A program made the translations under genes and the position numbers. Positions 56,311-64,000 of a stretch of DNA of 64,000 nucleotides are shown in pieces; positions within the stretch are counted from its first letter, which is position 1; each line of letters begins with the position of its first letter. The DNA is from Micromonospora sonchi (GTDB taxonomy: Bacteria > Actinomycetota > Actinomycetes > Mycobacteriales > Micromonosporaceae), in assembly GCF_014646235.1 (NCBI RefSeq), contig NZ_BMNB01000005.1, positions 1 to 64,000 of the forward strand. Direction: 5' to 3'. The notes under the pieces were generated by a model, which was given only the letters and a program-made list of their open reading frames with translations, was not told the origin of the DNA and made no database searches.

Positions 56311-57417
56311 TCACCGCACCCATTCGCCGGCGCGCATCACCTGCACCACGTTCAGCTCCTCGTCGAGCACGACCAGGTCGGCGCGCAGACCGGCGGTGAG
56401 GGCGCCGACCCGGTTGCCGAGGCCGACGGCCAGGGCCGGGGTGGTGGACACCATGCGTACCGCGTCGGGCACCGGCATGCCGACGGCCACCGCGTGGCGC
56501 AGCGCCGCGTCCATGGTGAGCGTGCTGCCGGCGATCGTGCCGTCGGCGAGGCGGGCCTGGCCGTCGACGACGGTCACCGCCTGGCCGCCCAGCTCGTACT
56601 CGCCGTCGGGCATGCCGGCGGCGGCCATCGCGTCGGTCACCAGCGCGCACCGTTCCGGACCGGCGGTCGCGACGGCGAAGGTGAGGGTCCCCTTGTGCAG
56701 GTGCACCCCGTCGGCGACCAGCTCGCAGAACACGTTCGGCGCGGTGAGCAGCGCCACCGCCGGCCCCGGGTCCCGGTGGTGCACCGGGCGCATCCCGTTG
56801 AACAGGTGGGTGCCGACGCTCGCGCCGGCCGCCACGGCGGCGCAGGTCTGTTCGTAGGTGGCGTCGGTGTGGCCCACCGCGGCGACCACACCCTGCCCGG
56901 TGAGCAGACCGATGGCCTCGAGCGCGCCGGTGCGCTCGGGGGCGAGGGTGACCATCCGCACTGCCCCCTCGCCGAGCTTGAGCAGCTCGGTCAGCTCGTC
57001 GGTGGACGGGTCACGGAGGAACTCCGGGTTCTGCGCGCCGCACCGGACGGCGGACAGGTACGGCCCCTCGAAGTGGATGCCGGCCAGCACCTCCTCCCGG
57101 ACCAGCGGCGCGAAGGCCGTGGTGGCCGAGCGCATCAGCTCGAAGGGCGCGCTGACCAGGCTGGCCAGCAGGCTGGTGGTGCCGTGGTTCAGGTGGAACG
57201 CGGCGGCGGCCCGGGCGGAGTCGGCGTCACCGGTGGTGAAGGTGTGCCCGCCGCCGCCGTGGGTGTGGATGTCCACGAAACCGGGCACGATCCAGTGGCC
57301 GTCGCGGACCGACGGATACTCGGCGACCGCGCTGATCCGGTCGCCTCTGACCTCGACGCAGCCCTGCCGGATCACCCCCGTCGGGGTCACCACCTTGCCG
57401 TTCACCCGAAGGGTCAT
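56311..57417 (-). CDS. nagA: N-acetylglucosamine-6-phosphate deacetylase
   Basis: The 368-aa amidohydrolase removes acetate from GlcNAc-6-P. Visible parts are IVPGFVDIHTHGGGG (metal HxH), GIHFEGPYLS (metal Glu), VGHTDATYEQ, GTHLFNGMRPVHHRDPG and the catalytic Asp in LVTDAMAAAGM. The ATG at 57417 overlaps the stop of the ROK kinase gene (ATGA). Together with the kinase and the SIS isomerase this makes an amino-sugar degradation operon. Confidence 0.95.
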   Translation of the reverse strand: MTLRVNGKVVTPTGVIRQGCVEVRGDRISAVAEYPSVRDGHWIVPGFVDIHTHGGGGHTFTTGDADSARAAAAFHLNHGTTSLLASLVSAPFELMRSATTAFAPLVREEVLAGIHFEGPYLSAVRCGAQNPEFLRDPSTDELTELLKLGEGAVRMVTLAPERTGALEAIGLLTGQGVVAAVGHTDATYEQTCAAVAAGASVGTHLFNGMRPVHHRDPGPAVALLTAPNVFCELVADGVHLHKGTLTFAVATAGPERCALVTDAMAAAGMPDGEYELGGQAVTVVDGQARLADGTIAGSTLTMDAALRHAVAVGMPVPDAVRMVSTTPALAVGLGNRVGALTAGLRADLVVLDEELNVVQVMRAGEWVR

Positions 57418-58406
57418 CTCGTCTCCAGTTGGTCGAGGGCGAGCAGGGCGGCGCCGAGGCATCCGGCCTCGTCGCCGAGAGCGGCCGGGACCAGTTGTGG
57501 CTCCCGGTGAAAGGTCAGACGGTCCCGCAGCGCGGTACGCAGCGGGTCGAACAACCCGGTGCCGGCCTGGGCGAGGCCGCCGCCCAGGACGATCGTCTCC
57601 ACGTCGAAGAGCGCCTGGGCGGTGGCCAGACCGTCGGCCAGCGCCTCGACGGCCTCCCGCCAGACCCGGCTGGCGAGTTCCTCGCCCGCCGCCGCCCGGG
57701 TGGCCACCTGGGCGGCGGTCACCATGGTCCGTCCCGACGTCGGTCCGGCGGCGGACCCATCGTCCGATGTGGTGTCGGCGAACCGGGCCGCCGCAGTGCC
57801 GGTGAGGTCGCCGTAGCGGCGGGCGACGGCCGAGGCGGAGGCGATCGCCTCCAGGCAGCCCGGACGCCCGCAGCCGCAGACCGGCCCGTCCGGGCGGACC
57901 AGGATGTGGCCGAGTTCTCCGGCGGCGCCGTGCACGCCGGTGGTGGCCGAGCCGGCGACCACGTGCGCGGCGGCGATGCCGGTACCGATCGCCACGAAGA
58001 GCACGTGCCCGGCGTCGCGGCCGGCGCCCATCCGCGCCTCGGCGAGGCCGCCCGCGCGCACGTCGTGGCCGAGCGCCGTGGGCAGGCCGAGTCGCGCGGA
58101 CGCCAGCTCACGCAGGGGTACGTCCCGGAAGCCGACGTTCGCCGACCAGACCGCGACGCCGCGTGCCTCGTCGACGACGCCCGGCACCACGATGCCGAGC
58201 GCGGCCGGGGTGAGCCCGTCCGCGCGCGCCCTGCCGGCCAGTCCCTGCGCCACGGCCAGGATCGTGTCGACCACGGCGTCGGGACCGCGCCCGGCGTCGG
58301 TCGGGTGTCGCTCGGTGTGGACCACGGCACCGTCGACGCCGATGAGCGCGCACTTCATCCCGGTGCCGCCCACATCCAGTGCGACGGCGACGTCGCCGAC
58401 GCTCAT
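57414..58406 (-). CDS. ROK-family sugar kinase (probable N-acetylglucosamine kinase)
   Basis: 330 aa. The ATP motif DVGGTGMKCAL (11-21), catalytic Asp in the GHDVRAGGL region, GELGHI (163-168) and the zinc motif CGCGRPGCLE (177-186) are intact. ROK kinases phosphorylate glucose or N-acetyl-hexosamines; with nagA overlapping downstream, GlcNAc is the likely substrate. It lies 43 bases after the SIS gene. Confidence 0.92.
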   Translation of the reverse strand: MSVGDVAVALDVGGTGMKCALIGVDGAVVHTERHPTDAGRGPDAVVDTILAVAQGLAGRARADGLTPAALGIVVPGVVDEARGVAVWSANVGFRDVPLRELASARLGLPTALGHDVRAGGLAEARMGAGRDAGHVLFVAIGTGIAAAHVVAGSATTGVHGAAGELGHILVRPDGPVCGCGRPGCLEAIASASAVARRYGDLTGTAAARFADTTSDDGSAAGPTSGRTMVTAAQVATRAAAGEELASRVWREAVEALADGLATAQALFDVETIVLGGGLAQAGTGLFDPLRTALRDRLTFHREPQLVPAALGDEAGCLGAALLALDQLETR

Positions 58407-58449
58407 GCCGACATGTCACCACGCCGGGTCCCGGCGCGAGCGCGCTGCC

Positions 58450-59379
58450 TCACGTGAGGACCACGGAGCGGCTCAGGTGCCGGGGCGCGTCCGGGTCGAG
58501 CCCGCGACTGGCCGCCAGGGCGATGGCGAATCGCTGCGCCAGGATCAGGTCGGCCATCGGGTCGACCGGGGTACGACCGGCGGCCCAGCGGCCCAGCACG
58601 GTGCGCACCCCGTGGGTGCGGCTGTGCGCGAACGCCGCGCCGGTGGCGGCGACGTCCTCGGGCAGTCCGTCGGGCAGTTCACCGAAGGCCCAGACCAGCC
58701 GGCCGGGGGCGGCCACGGCGATCGGGCCGTGCCGGTAGTCCATCGCCGGGTACGCCTCGGCCCAGAACGTGGCGGCCTCGCGGCACTTCAGCGCCGCCTC
58801 CTGGGCCAGTCCGATCGTCCAGCCCCGGCCGAGGAAGGTGACCTGTTCGATCAGGGCCGGGTCGATCGGTAGCGGGGCGCGCACGGCGACCTCCGCGTCG
58901 GCGACCAGGGCCGTGATGTTGTCGCCGAGGTGGGCGCGGAGCAGGGCCAGCACGGTGGTGGCGAAACGGGTCTGCACCACCGAGCGTTCGTCGGCGAAGG
59001 GCATGGTGACGGCGGCGTCCGCGAGACTCGCGGCGGGAGAGCCGGGGTCGCCGACCAGCACCGTGGTCGGGGTCCGCCCGCGCAGCGCGGCGAGCAGGTC
59101 CAGCACCTCGGTCGTGGTGCCGGAGCGGGTGATCGCCAGCAGCCGGTCGTAGCGGCGGTCGGCGGGGTACTCGCTGGCCTGGAAGGCGTCCGTTTCGCCC
59201 TGGCCGGCGGCCTCCCGGCGGGCCGCGTACGCCATTCCCATGAACCACGACGTGCCGCAGCCGACGACGGCGACCCGCTCGCCGGGGCGGGGCAGTCGGT
59301 CGAGCACGCTGGGGGCGAGTTCGCCGGCCTGGCGCCAGCAGCCCGGCTGACTCGCGATCTCTGTGTGAACGTAAGCCAT
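58450..59379 (-). CDS. SIS-domain sugar-phosphate isomerase/deaminase
   Basis: 309 aa with two SIS domains: VAVVGCGTSWFMGMAYAARR and AITRSGTTTEVLDLLAALRG in the first; FLGRGWTIGLAQEAALKCREA and AEAYPAMDYRHGPIAV in the second. This is the isomerase half of GlmS without the glutaminase domain (AgaS/NagB-II like). It probably deaminates glucosamine-6-P or isomerises an amino sugar, giving fructose-6-P after NagA. AAGGAG lies five bases before the ATG. It is divergent from the DeoR regulator. Confidence 0.9.
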   Translation of the reverse strand: MAYVHTEIASQPGCWRQAGELAPSVLDRLPRPGERVAVVGCGTSWFMGMAYAARREAAGQGETDAFQASEYPADRRYDRLLAITRSGTTTEVLDLLAALRGRTPTTVLVGDPGSPAASLADAAVTMPFADERSVVQTRFATTVLALLRAHLGDNITALVADAEVAVRAPLPIDPALIEQVTFLGRGWTIGLAQEAALKCREAATFWAEAYPAMDYRHGPIAVAAPGRLVWAFGELPDGLPEDVAATGAAFAHSRTHGVRTVLGRWAAGRTPVDPMADLILAQRFAIALAASRGLDPDAPRHLSRSVVLT

Positions 59380-59424
59380 GAGAACTCCTTGCCCGGCGGA
59401 CCGTTGCGCAATACGGCTCGTTTA

Positions 59425-59466
59425 TCCCACCTTTCGAGCGTTCATTGTGCGTGAAATCTGGTGGGA
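59425..59466. promoter_or_regulatory. Inverted repeat in the nag-DeoR divergent region
   Basis: TCCCACC (59425-59431) and GGTGGGA (59460-59466) form an inverted repeat. Between them lies TTCATTGTGCGTGAA, itself partly symmetric. The site is within the 195-base divergent promoter and could bind the DeoR regulator. By position only. Confidence 0.4.
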
Positions 59467-59574
59467 ATAGCAACTGGGCGCGCGATCGAGCAGCCCAGGG
59501 TTTTGCCTCATCGTAGTTTCGAGCACTAGTGTGCACGCAACCAATCACCGTTCGTGCAGACACGGAGGCTCGGG

Positions 59575-60360
59575 GTGGACCGTTACGCGAGATGGAACGC
59601 CCTGCTCGAGATGCTGACCGAGTCCGGTCGGATCACCGTCGAGAAGGCCGCCGAACGACTGGACGTCTCCCAGGCGACCATTCGCCGGGACTTCGACCAG
59701 CTCGCCCAACAGCAGATGATCACGCGCACCCGGGGTGGTGCGGTCGCCAACGGGGTCTCGTACGACCTGCCGCTGCGGTACAAGACGGCCAAGCACTCGG
59801 CCGAGAAGCAGCGCATCGGCGCGGCCGCCGCGGCGCTGGTCTCGCCGGGCACGGTGGTCGGCCTCAACGGCGGCACCACCAGCACCGAGGTGGCCCGGGC
59901 GCTGGCTGTCCGCCCGGATCTCAACACCAACGCCGAAGGTGCCCAGTTGACCGTGGTCACCAACGCGCTGAACATCGCCAACGAGCTGCTGGTCCGCTCC
60001 CGGATGAAGGTCGTGGTGGCCGGCGGGGTGGTGCGGCCGAAGTCCTTCGAGCTGGTCGGGCCGTTGGGCGGGGCGCTGCTGCGCGAGGTCACCCTGGACG
60101 TGGCGCTGCTCGGCGTGGACGCGATCGACCCGCAGCTCGGCGCCGCCGCCCACCACGAGGGCGAGGCGGCGATGAACAACCTGATGGTCGCGCGGGCCAA
60201 GCGGGTGGTCATCATCGCCGACTCGTCCAAGCTGGGCGGTCACGCCTTCGCCCGGATCTGCCCCGTCGAGCGGGTGGAAACGCTGGTCACCGACTCGGGT
60301 TCCGCACCCGAGCTGATCGACGCCTTCCGCACCGCCGGCGTCCACGTCATCTGCGCCTGA
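59575..60360 (+). CDS. DeoR/GlpR-family transcription regulator
   Basis: 261 aa. The N-terminal HTH (RWNALLEMLTESGRITVEKAAERLDVSQATIRRDFDQLAQ) is the DeoR type and the C-terminal half is the sugar-phosphate sensing DeoRC domain (GLNGGTTSTEVARAL..., LLGVDAIDP, VIIADSSKLG). GGAGG lies six bases before the GTG at 59575. It is divergent from the amino-sugar operon and probably represses it until a sugar phosphate binds. Confidence 0.93.
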   Translation: MDRYARWNALLEMLTESGRITVEKAAERLDVSQATIRRDFDQLAQQQMITRTRGGAVANGVSYDLPLRYKTAKHSAEKQRIGAAAAALVSPGTVVGLNGGTTSTEVARALAVRPDLNTNAEGAQLTVVTNALNIANELLVRSRMKVVVAGGVVRPKSFELVGPLGGALLREVTLDVALLGVDAIDPQLGAAAHHEGEAAMNNLMVARAKRVVIIADSSKLGGHAFARICPVERVETLVTDSGSAPELIDAFRTAGVHVICA

Positions 60361-60365
60361 GGTGC

Positions 60366-60418
60366 AAGGAAGGGCCCCCTTTTAACGCCTCCGGTATAGC
60401 AGGGGCCCCCTTTTAACA
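60366..60418 (+). repeat. Stop-proximal two-part GGGGCCCC repeat, copy 5
   Basis: AAGGAAGGGCCCCCTTTTAA, CGCCTCCGGTATAG, then CAGGGGCCCCCTTTTAAC, starting five bases after the DeoR stop. Oriented like copy 2. Confidence 0.9.
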
Positions 60419-60446
60419 GCCGCGACAGTCGCCCTCCGGCGCGCCG

Positions 60447-60487
60447 CTGCATACCAGGTATCGCCTCCGTCTGCATACCGCGTATGG
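60447..60487. promoter_or_regulatory. Direct repeat of CTGCATACCnnGTAT upstream of ABC exporter
   Basis: CTGCATACCAGGTAT (60447-60461) and CTGCATACCGCGTATGG (60471-60487), start-to-start 24 bases. Each is itself partly palindromic (ATACC..GGTAT; CATACCGCGTATG). They lie 40-80 bases before the ABC gene start, suiting a two-site operator or repressor site. Confidence 0.6.
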
Positions 60488-60526
60488 TGTCGATCGTTGC
60501 CCACACACCAACGGGGGAGGTGCAGC

Positions 60527-61537
60527 TTGCCAGCTGTCCTGGAAATCGAAGGTCTACGAAAGACGTACCGCAGTCGACGACGCGGCACCCGCAACGCCCT
60601 GGACGGCTTCGACATGCGGGTCGAGGCGGGCCAGGTCCACGGCTTTCTCGGCCCCAACGGGTCGGGGAAGACCACCACATTGCGTACGCTGCTCGGCCTC
60701 ATCCGGCCGGACGGCGGCCGGATGACCATCCTCGGCCACGAGGTGCCGGCGGCGCTGCCCCAGATCGCCGGCCATGTCGGTGCGATCGTGGAGAGTCCAC
60801 AGTTCTTCCCGCACTTCACCGCCCGGGACACCCTCACCCTGCTGGCCAGCGCCGGCGAGGTGCCGGTGCAGCGGGTCGACGAGGTGCTGGAGTTGGTCGG
60901 ACTACGCGACCGGGCCGGCGAGCGGGTCAAGACGTACTCGCTCGGCATGAAACAGCGGCTCGCGGTCGCCTCGGCCCTGCTGAAGAACCCGAAGCTGCTG
61001 ATCCTCGACGAGCCGGCCAACGGCCTCGACCCGGGCGGCATCCGGGAGATGCGTACGCTCGTGCGCAACCTCGCCGAATCGGGGATGACCGTGGTGCTCT
61101 CCAGCCACATTCTCGGCGAGATCCAGCTGATCTGTGACTCGGTCACCATCATCTCGCTGGGCCGGCGGGTCGCCTTCGGCCCGGTCGACGAGGTGTTGGC
61201 GCAGCACTCCTCCGGCTCGGTCCGGGTCCGCCTGGAGGCCGTCACGGACCTGCCGGTCGCCGCCGCCGTGCTGCAGAAGTCCGGTCACCGCGTGTCCGCC
61301 AACCCGGACCACCTGATGCTGACCGGAGTGGACAAGCCGGCCACGGTCACCCGGCTCCTGGCCGAGCAGGGCCTCTACGTCAGCGAACTCGCTCCGGTCG
61401 CGGTCGACCTGGAGAGCGTCTTCCTCGAACTGACCAACACCGCGCCAGTACCCGGCCAGCACCGACAGGTCGACCAGTCCGTACGAGTCGATGGGGCGGA
61501 CTCCTCCGCCCCCACCGGGGGAGGTTGGGGCGCGTGA
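60527..61537 (+). CDS. ABC transporter ATP-binding protein
   Basis: 336 aa. Walker A GPNGSGKTT (42-50), signature YSLGMKQRL, Walker B LLILDEPANGLDPGG and a C-terminal extension give the ABC-2/DrrA-like exporter type. The best start is TTG at 60527, with GGGGGAGG six bases upstream. The C terminus has a Gly/Ser tail. It overlaps the permease start (GTGA). The transported substrate is unknown; a partly palindromic direct repeat upstream suggests a regulator elsewhere. Confidence 0.92.
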   Translation: MPAVLEIEGLRKTYRSRRRGTRNALDGFDMRVEAGQVHGFLGPNGSGKTTTLRTLLGLIRPDGGRMTILGHEVPAALPQIAGHVGAIVESPQFFPHFTARDTLTLLASAGEVPVQRVDEVLELVGLRDRAGERVKTYSLGMKQRLAVASALLKNPKLLILDEPANGLDPGGIREMRTLVRNLAESGMTVVLSSHILGEIQLICDSVTIISLGRRVAFGPVDEVLAQHSSGSVRVRLEAVTDLPVAAAVLQKSGHRVSANPDHLMLTGVDKPATVTRLLAEQGLYVSELAPVAVDLESVFLELTNTAPVPGQHRQVDQSVRVDGADSSAPTGGGWGA

Positions 61538-62547
61538 GTCTCTTCCGTACCGAGTTGCGCCGGCTGGCCAAGCGGCGTTTCACCCGCTGGATGACGGCGG
61601 GCGGCCTGCTGGTGCTGGCCCTCATCGTGGTGGGCCTGTTCTTCACCAACCAGAAGATCGGCCCCGACCAGTGGGCCGAGGCCAAGCGTTCCGCCGACCA
61701 GCAGCACCAGGAGCAGATGCAGTGGGCCGAGCAGGAGCGGGCCAACTGCGAGCGGGCCAAGGCAGCGGGCGAGAACGTCGACTACTACCCGCCCGACTGC
61801 GCGGAGATCACCGGACCGCCGCGGGAGGCCATCGAGGAGAAGTGGTTCCTGCCGTCGACCTTCGTCTTCCGGGAATCCTTCGAGGAGATGCTGATCCCGC
61901 TCGCGGGAATCCTGGCCATGGTCGGCTTCGTGGTGGGTGCATCCTTCGTCGGTGCCGAATGGAACACCGGCGGGATGATGAACTTGCTGCTCTGGCGCCC
62001 GAAGCGGCTGACCGTCCTGCTGACCAAGCTGGGCGCGCTGCTGGCCGGGCTGCTCGCCCTGGCCGTGCCCGCCACGGCGGCCTGGTTCGGTAGCCTCTGG
62101 CTGGTCGCCAACTGGCGCGGGACCACCGAGGGGGTGACCTCCGGAGCATGGCAGTCGTTCCTGCTCACCGGGCTGCGCGGCGTGGTGCTGGTGCTGGTGG
62201 CGGCGACGGTGGGCTTCGCCCTGGCCTCGCTCGGCCGGCACACCGCGATGGCGCTCGGCGGGGCGGTCGCGGTTCTGATCGTCGGCCAGGTCGGGCTCGC
62301 CATCCTGCTGTCCATGGCCCAGGTCCGGTTCGCGCAGGCCTGGCTGTTGCCCACGTACGCGTACTCCTGGATGAGGAAGACAGTCACGCTCGAGGACTGG
62401 CGGTCCTGCGAGGCCACCTACACCGGTGAGTGCAAGCCGGCCATCCTGGAACTCACCTGGCAGCATTCGTCGGTGCTGTTCACCGTCGGGGTGGTGTTGT
62501 TCCTCGGCGCGGCGCTCTGGACGATGCGCCGGCGGGACGTCGCCTGA
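61534..62547 (+). CDS. ABC-2-type transporter permease
   Basis: 337 aa. One N-terminal membrane helix, a hydrophilic extracytoplasmic segment (about residues 45-110, including Cys64-like NCERAK and PPDCAE), then five more helices. GTG start overlapping the ATPase stop, with GGGGGAGG upstream. The Gln/Glu-rich stretch KRSADQQHQEQMQWAEQERA suggests a short coiled coil outside. Together with the ATPase it would export a small molecule or lipid or act as a resistance pump. Confidence 0.87.
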   Translation: MSLFRTELRRLAKRRFTRWMTAGGLLVLALIVVGLFFTNQKIGPDQWAEAKRSADQQHQEQMQWAEQERANCERAKAAGENVDYYPPDCAEITGPPREAIEEKWFLPSTFVFRESFEEMLIPLAGILAMVGFVVGASFVGAEWNTGGMMNLLLWRPKRLTVLLTKLGALLAGLLALAVPATAAWFGSLWLVANWRGTTEGVTSGAWQSFLLTGLRGVVLVLVAATVGFALASLGRHTAMALGGAVAVLIVGQVGLAILLSMAQVRFAQAWLLPTYAYSWMRKTVTLEDWRSCEATYTGECKPAILELTWQHSSVLFTVGVVLFLGAALWTMRRRDVA

Positions 62548-62550
62548 GAG

Positions 62551-62592
62551 GCCGTGGGCGCGATTCCTCCCTCCCCGGATCGCGCCCACGGC
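62551..62592 (+). terminator. Hairpin terminator after ABC operon
   Basis: 14-bp perfect stem (62551-62564 with 62579-62592) around a 14-base pyrimidine-rich loop, starting four bases after the permease stop. Confidence 0.85.
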
Positions 62593-62674
62593 GGGTGTTC
62601 CGCACGGACCGCCACCGGGTGTTCCGCACGGACCGCCACCGGGCGTTCCGCACGGACCGCCACCGGGTTTTCCG
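62593..62674. repeat. 24-bp tandem repeat array
   Basis: Three 24-base units (62593, 62617, 62641), the third with one change, then a decaying fourth. The unit is GGGTGTTCCGCACGGACCGC plus CACC. 24 bases is a multiple of three, but no ribosome site or start fits a gene, and the array follows a terminator directly. Confidence 0.9.
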
Positions 62675-62772
62675 GCGGCCGGCCACGCTCCCGATGCGCC
62701 CGGGCTGACCTGTGGTTAGGCTGGGAAGCCCGGTTGGCGTCGCCCGTGCCGGCCGCCCCCGTGAGGAGCCGC

Positions 62773-63180
62773 ATGCAGCCCGCCGACGCCACCCCGGCAG
62801 CGGAGCACCCCGACCCCCGGGTGCCGGCCGATGCCGGTCCGGGCACCGTCGCGGTGCCTCCGCCGAGGTCGGCGCCCGAGGCGGAGTCGGGCGTGCCGGA
62901 CGATGCGGCCGTGCCCGTCGCCGCCGACGCCGCACCAACCGACGCGGTTGACGTGCTCGGCGAGCGGGAGCGGGAGATCCTCGCGTTCGAGCGGCAGTGG
63001 TGGCGCCACGCCGGTGCCAAGGAGCAGGCGATCCGGGATCGCTTCGGGTTCTCCGCCACCCGTTACTACCAGTTGCTCAACGCGCTGCTGGACAATCCGG
63101 CGGCGCTCGCCGCCGATCCGGTGCTGGTCGGTCGGCTGCTGCGTCTACGCGCCTCCCGAACGCGTAACCGCCGCCGCTGA
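62773..63180 (+). CDS. DUF3263 (HTH-like) protein
   Basis: 135 aa. The C-terminal ~75 residues (LGEREREILAFERQWWRHAGAKEQAIRDRFGFS.. in order, then RYYQLLNALLDNPAALAADPVLV) are DUF3263, a small HTH domain common in actinobacteria. The N-terminal part is Pro/Ala/Asp-rich. GAGGAG lies before the ATG at 62773. Probably DNA-binding, target unknown. Confidence 0.88.
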   Translation: MQPADATPAAEHPDPRVPADAGPGTVAVPPPRSAPEAESGVPDDAAVPVAADAAPTDAVDVLGEREREILAFERQWWRHAGAKEQAIRDRFGFSATRYYQLLNALLDNPAALAADPVLVGRLLRLRASRTRNRRR

Positions 63181-63457
63181 GGTCGGGTGCAACCGTCCCC
63201 GCCGGGCCGGCTACGTGAGCCGCCGCCGAGCGGCTCCAGCGGCCGGTGCCGCTTGAGGCCGGGGGCCGGCTGGTGCCGGGCGCATGTCGGGTCGCCCGGC
63301 GGGTAGCCGGGGCGCGGAGGTGGCGGCGATGACCGGTGGCGGCCCTGCGGGACCGAGGTGGGCGGCGCAGCAGATGTATCGGGCGGGCGGCTCAGGGCCG
63401 CCCGAGGCGGCCTCCGCCGAGCGTCGGCGGGGCGCGGCGGTCGGAGCGGCGCCGACC

Positions 63458-64000
63458 ATGCGGGTACGCTCCGCCTCCGCCCCGCCGCCCGGACGTACGG
63501 TCAACGAGGACCTGGTGTTCCAGAGCGGTCCGCTGGTCGGGGTGTTGGACGGGGCGACCGTACCGGAGGGTTTCGACACCGGCTGCCTGCACGGACCGCA
63601 GTGGTACGTCCGGCACCTCGCCGCGCGGCTGGGCCTGGCCGAGGCGGCACGCCCGGCGGCGACGCTGGTGAGCAACCTGGCCGCGGCGATCCTCGCGGTC
63701 CGGGCCGACCACGGCGGGCAGTGTGACCTCGACCATCCCGGCACCCCGTCGAGCACCGTCTGTCTGCTGCGCGATGGTGGAGACCAGGTCGACTACCTGG
63801 TGCTCTGTGACAGTCCGCTGGTGCTCGACACCGGCGGCAGGGTCGACGTGGTCGCCGACGACCGGTTGGCGGCCTCGGCGGAGAGCCTGGGTGACACCGC
63901 CGCCGAGTTGCCGGAATCGACCGACCGGGCCACCCGGTTCCGGTACGCCGTCGGCGTGCAGCGGGGGTGGATGAACCGTACGCACGGCTACTGGGTCGCC
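63458..64000 (+). CDS. PP2C-like protein (runs off the window)
   Basis: The frame is open from 63458 to the window end (181 codons). MRVRSASAPPPGRTVNEDLV and LVGVLDGATVPEGFDTGCLHG are the N-terminal Asp-rich parts of a protein-phosphatase-2C-like fold, and YLVLCDSPLVLD continues it. Many actinobacteria have this short PP2C-like family. An in-frame ATG at 63329 has a better ribosome site (GGAGG eight bases upstream) and would add 43 low-complexity residues. Which is used is open; I used the one matching the conserved core. Confidence 0.75.
   Translation, partial: MRVRSASAPPPGRTVNEDLVFQSGPLVGVLDGATVPEGFDTGCLHGPQWYVRHLAARLGLAEAARPAATLVSNLAAAILAVRADHGGQCDLDHPGTPSSTVCLLRDGGDQVDYLVLCDSPLVLDTGGRVDVVADDRLAASAESLGDTAAELPESTDRATRFRYAVGVQRGWMNRTHGYWVA

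Overview
The window is a high-GC actinobacterial chromosome segment, most likely from a Micromonosporaceae member (Micromonospora/Salinispora type). The signs are strong G/C third-position bias, GTG/TTG starts, DUF397-XRE pairs, CarD, DisA-RadA, RDD/DUF2510 membrane proteins and an orphan MsiK-like sugar ATPase. No phage, transposase, conjugation gene or CRISPR array is visible. It looks like core chromosome with some accessory genes.

Left part (1-16,800): the end of clpC with a strong terminator, a secreted C39-fold protein, mutY facing an ACT-domain protein and peptide deformylase, then disA-radA and a lipoprotein on the minus strand. Next comes a small possible secondary-metabolite locus: UbiA-type prenyltransferase, methyltransferase, acyl-CoA dehydrogenase and type III polyketide synthase. 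carD-ispD-ispF (transcription control and MEP isoprenoid pathway) and a TPR membrane protein follow.

Middle part (16,800-27,200): scattered aromatic amino-acid catabolism genes. These are hmgA, an uncharacterised 295-aa protein overlapping fahA, an aromatic/histidinol-phosphate aminotransferase, hppD, and a divergent Lrp/AsnC regulator. Together they give transamination -> homogentisate -> maleylacetoacetate -> fumarate + acetoacetate, but no recognisable maleylacetoacetate isomerase is present; the unknown gene is a candidate. Two RDD membrane proteins and a beta-propeller protein lie between them.

27,300-42,450: an ArsR-like regulator with a divergent MFS exporter, a second beta-propeller protein, two unrelated fumarases (class I and class II), a coupled pair of small Cys-containing proteins, an XRE-DUF397 pair, a CGNR regulator divergent from an EamA transporter, a secreted subtilase, a DUF559 nuclease-like protein and an IclR regulator. 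42,500-46,600: cysS-rlmB, the MsiK-like ATPase and tRNA-Thr(TGT).

Right part (46,700-64,000): enoyl-CoA hydratase, a peroxiredoxin-like protein with a divergent TetR and a clear palindromic operator, a CrtU-like flavoprotein, a pyrimidine-dimer glycosylase-like protein, an RCK-type ion-channel protein with a non-canonical filter, an APC permease, PAP2, DUF4032, an amino-sugar operon (SIS isomerase-ROK kinase-nagA) with a divergent DeoR regulator, an ABC exporter, a DUF3263 protein and the start of a PP2C-like protein.

The most notable non-coding signal is a ~53-bp two-part GGGGCCCC repeat present five times, four of them within 0-6 bases of a stop codon and in the same orientation relative to that gene. 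Other signals are two perfect DnaA boxes at 41,548/41,583, several very strong hairpins between convergent genes (one strikingly AT-rich), and probable operators.
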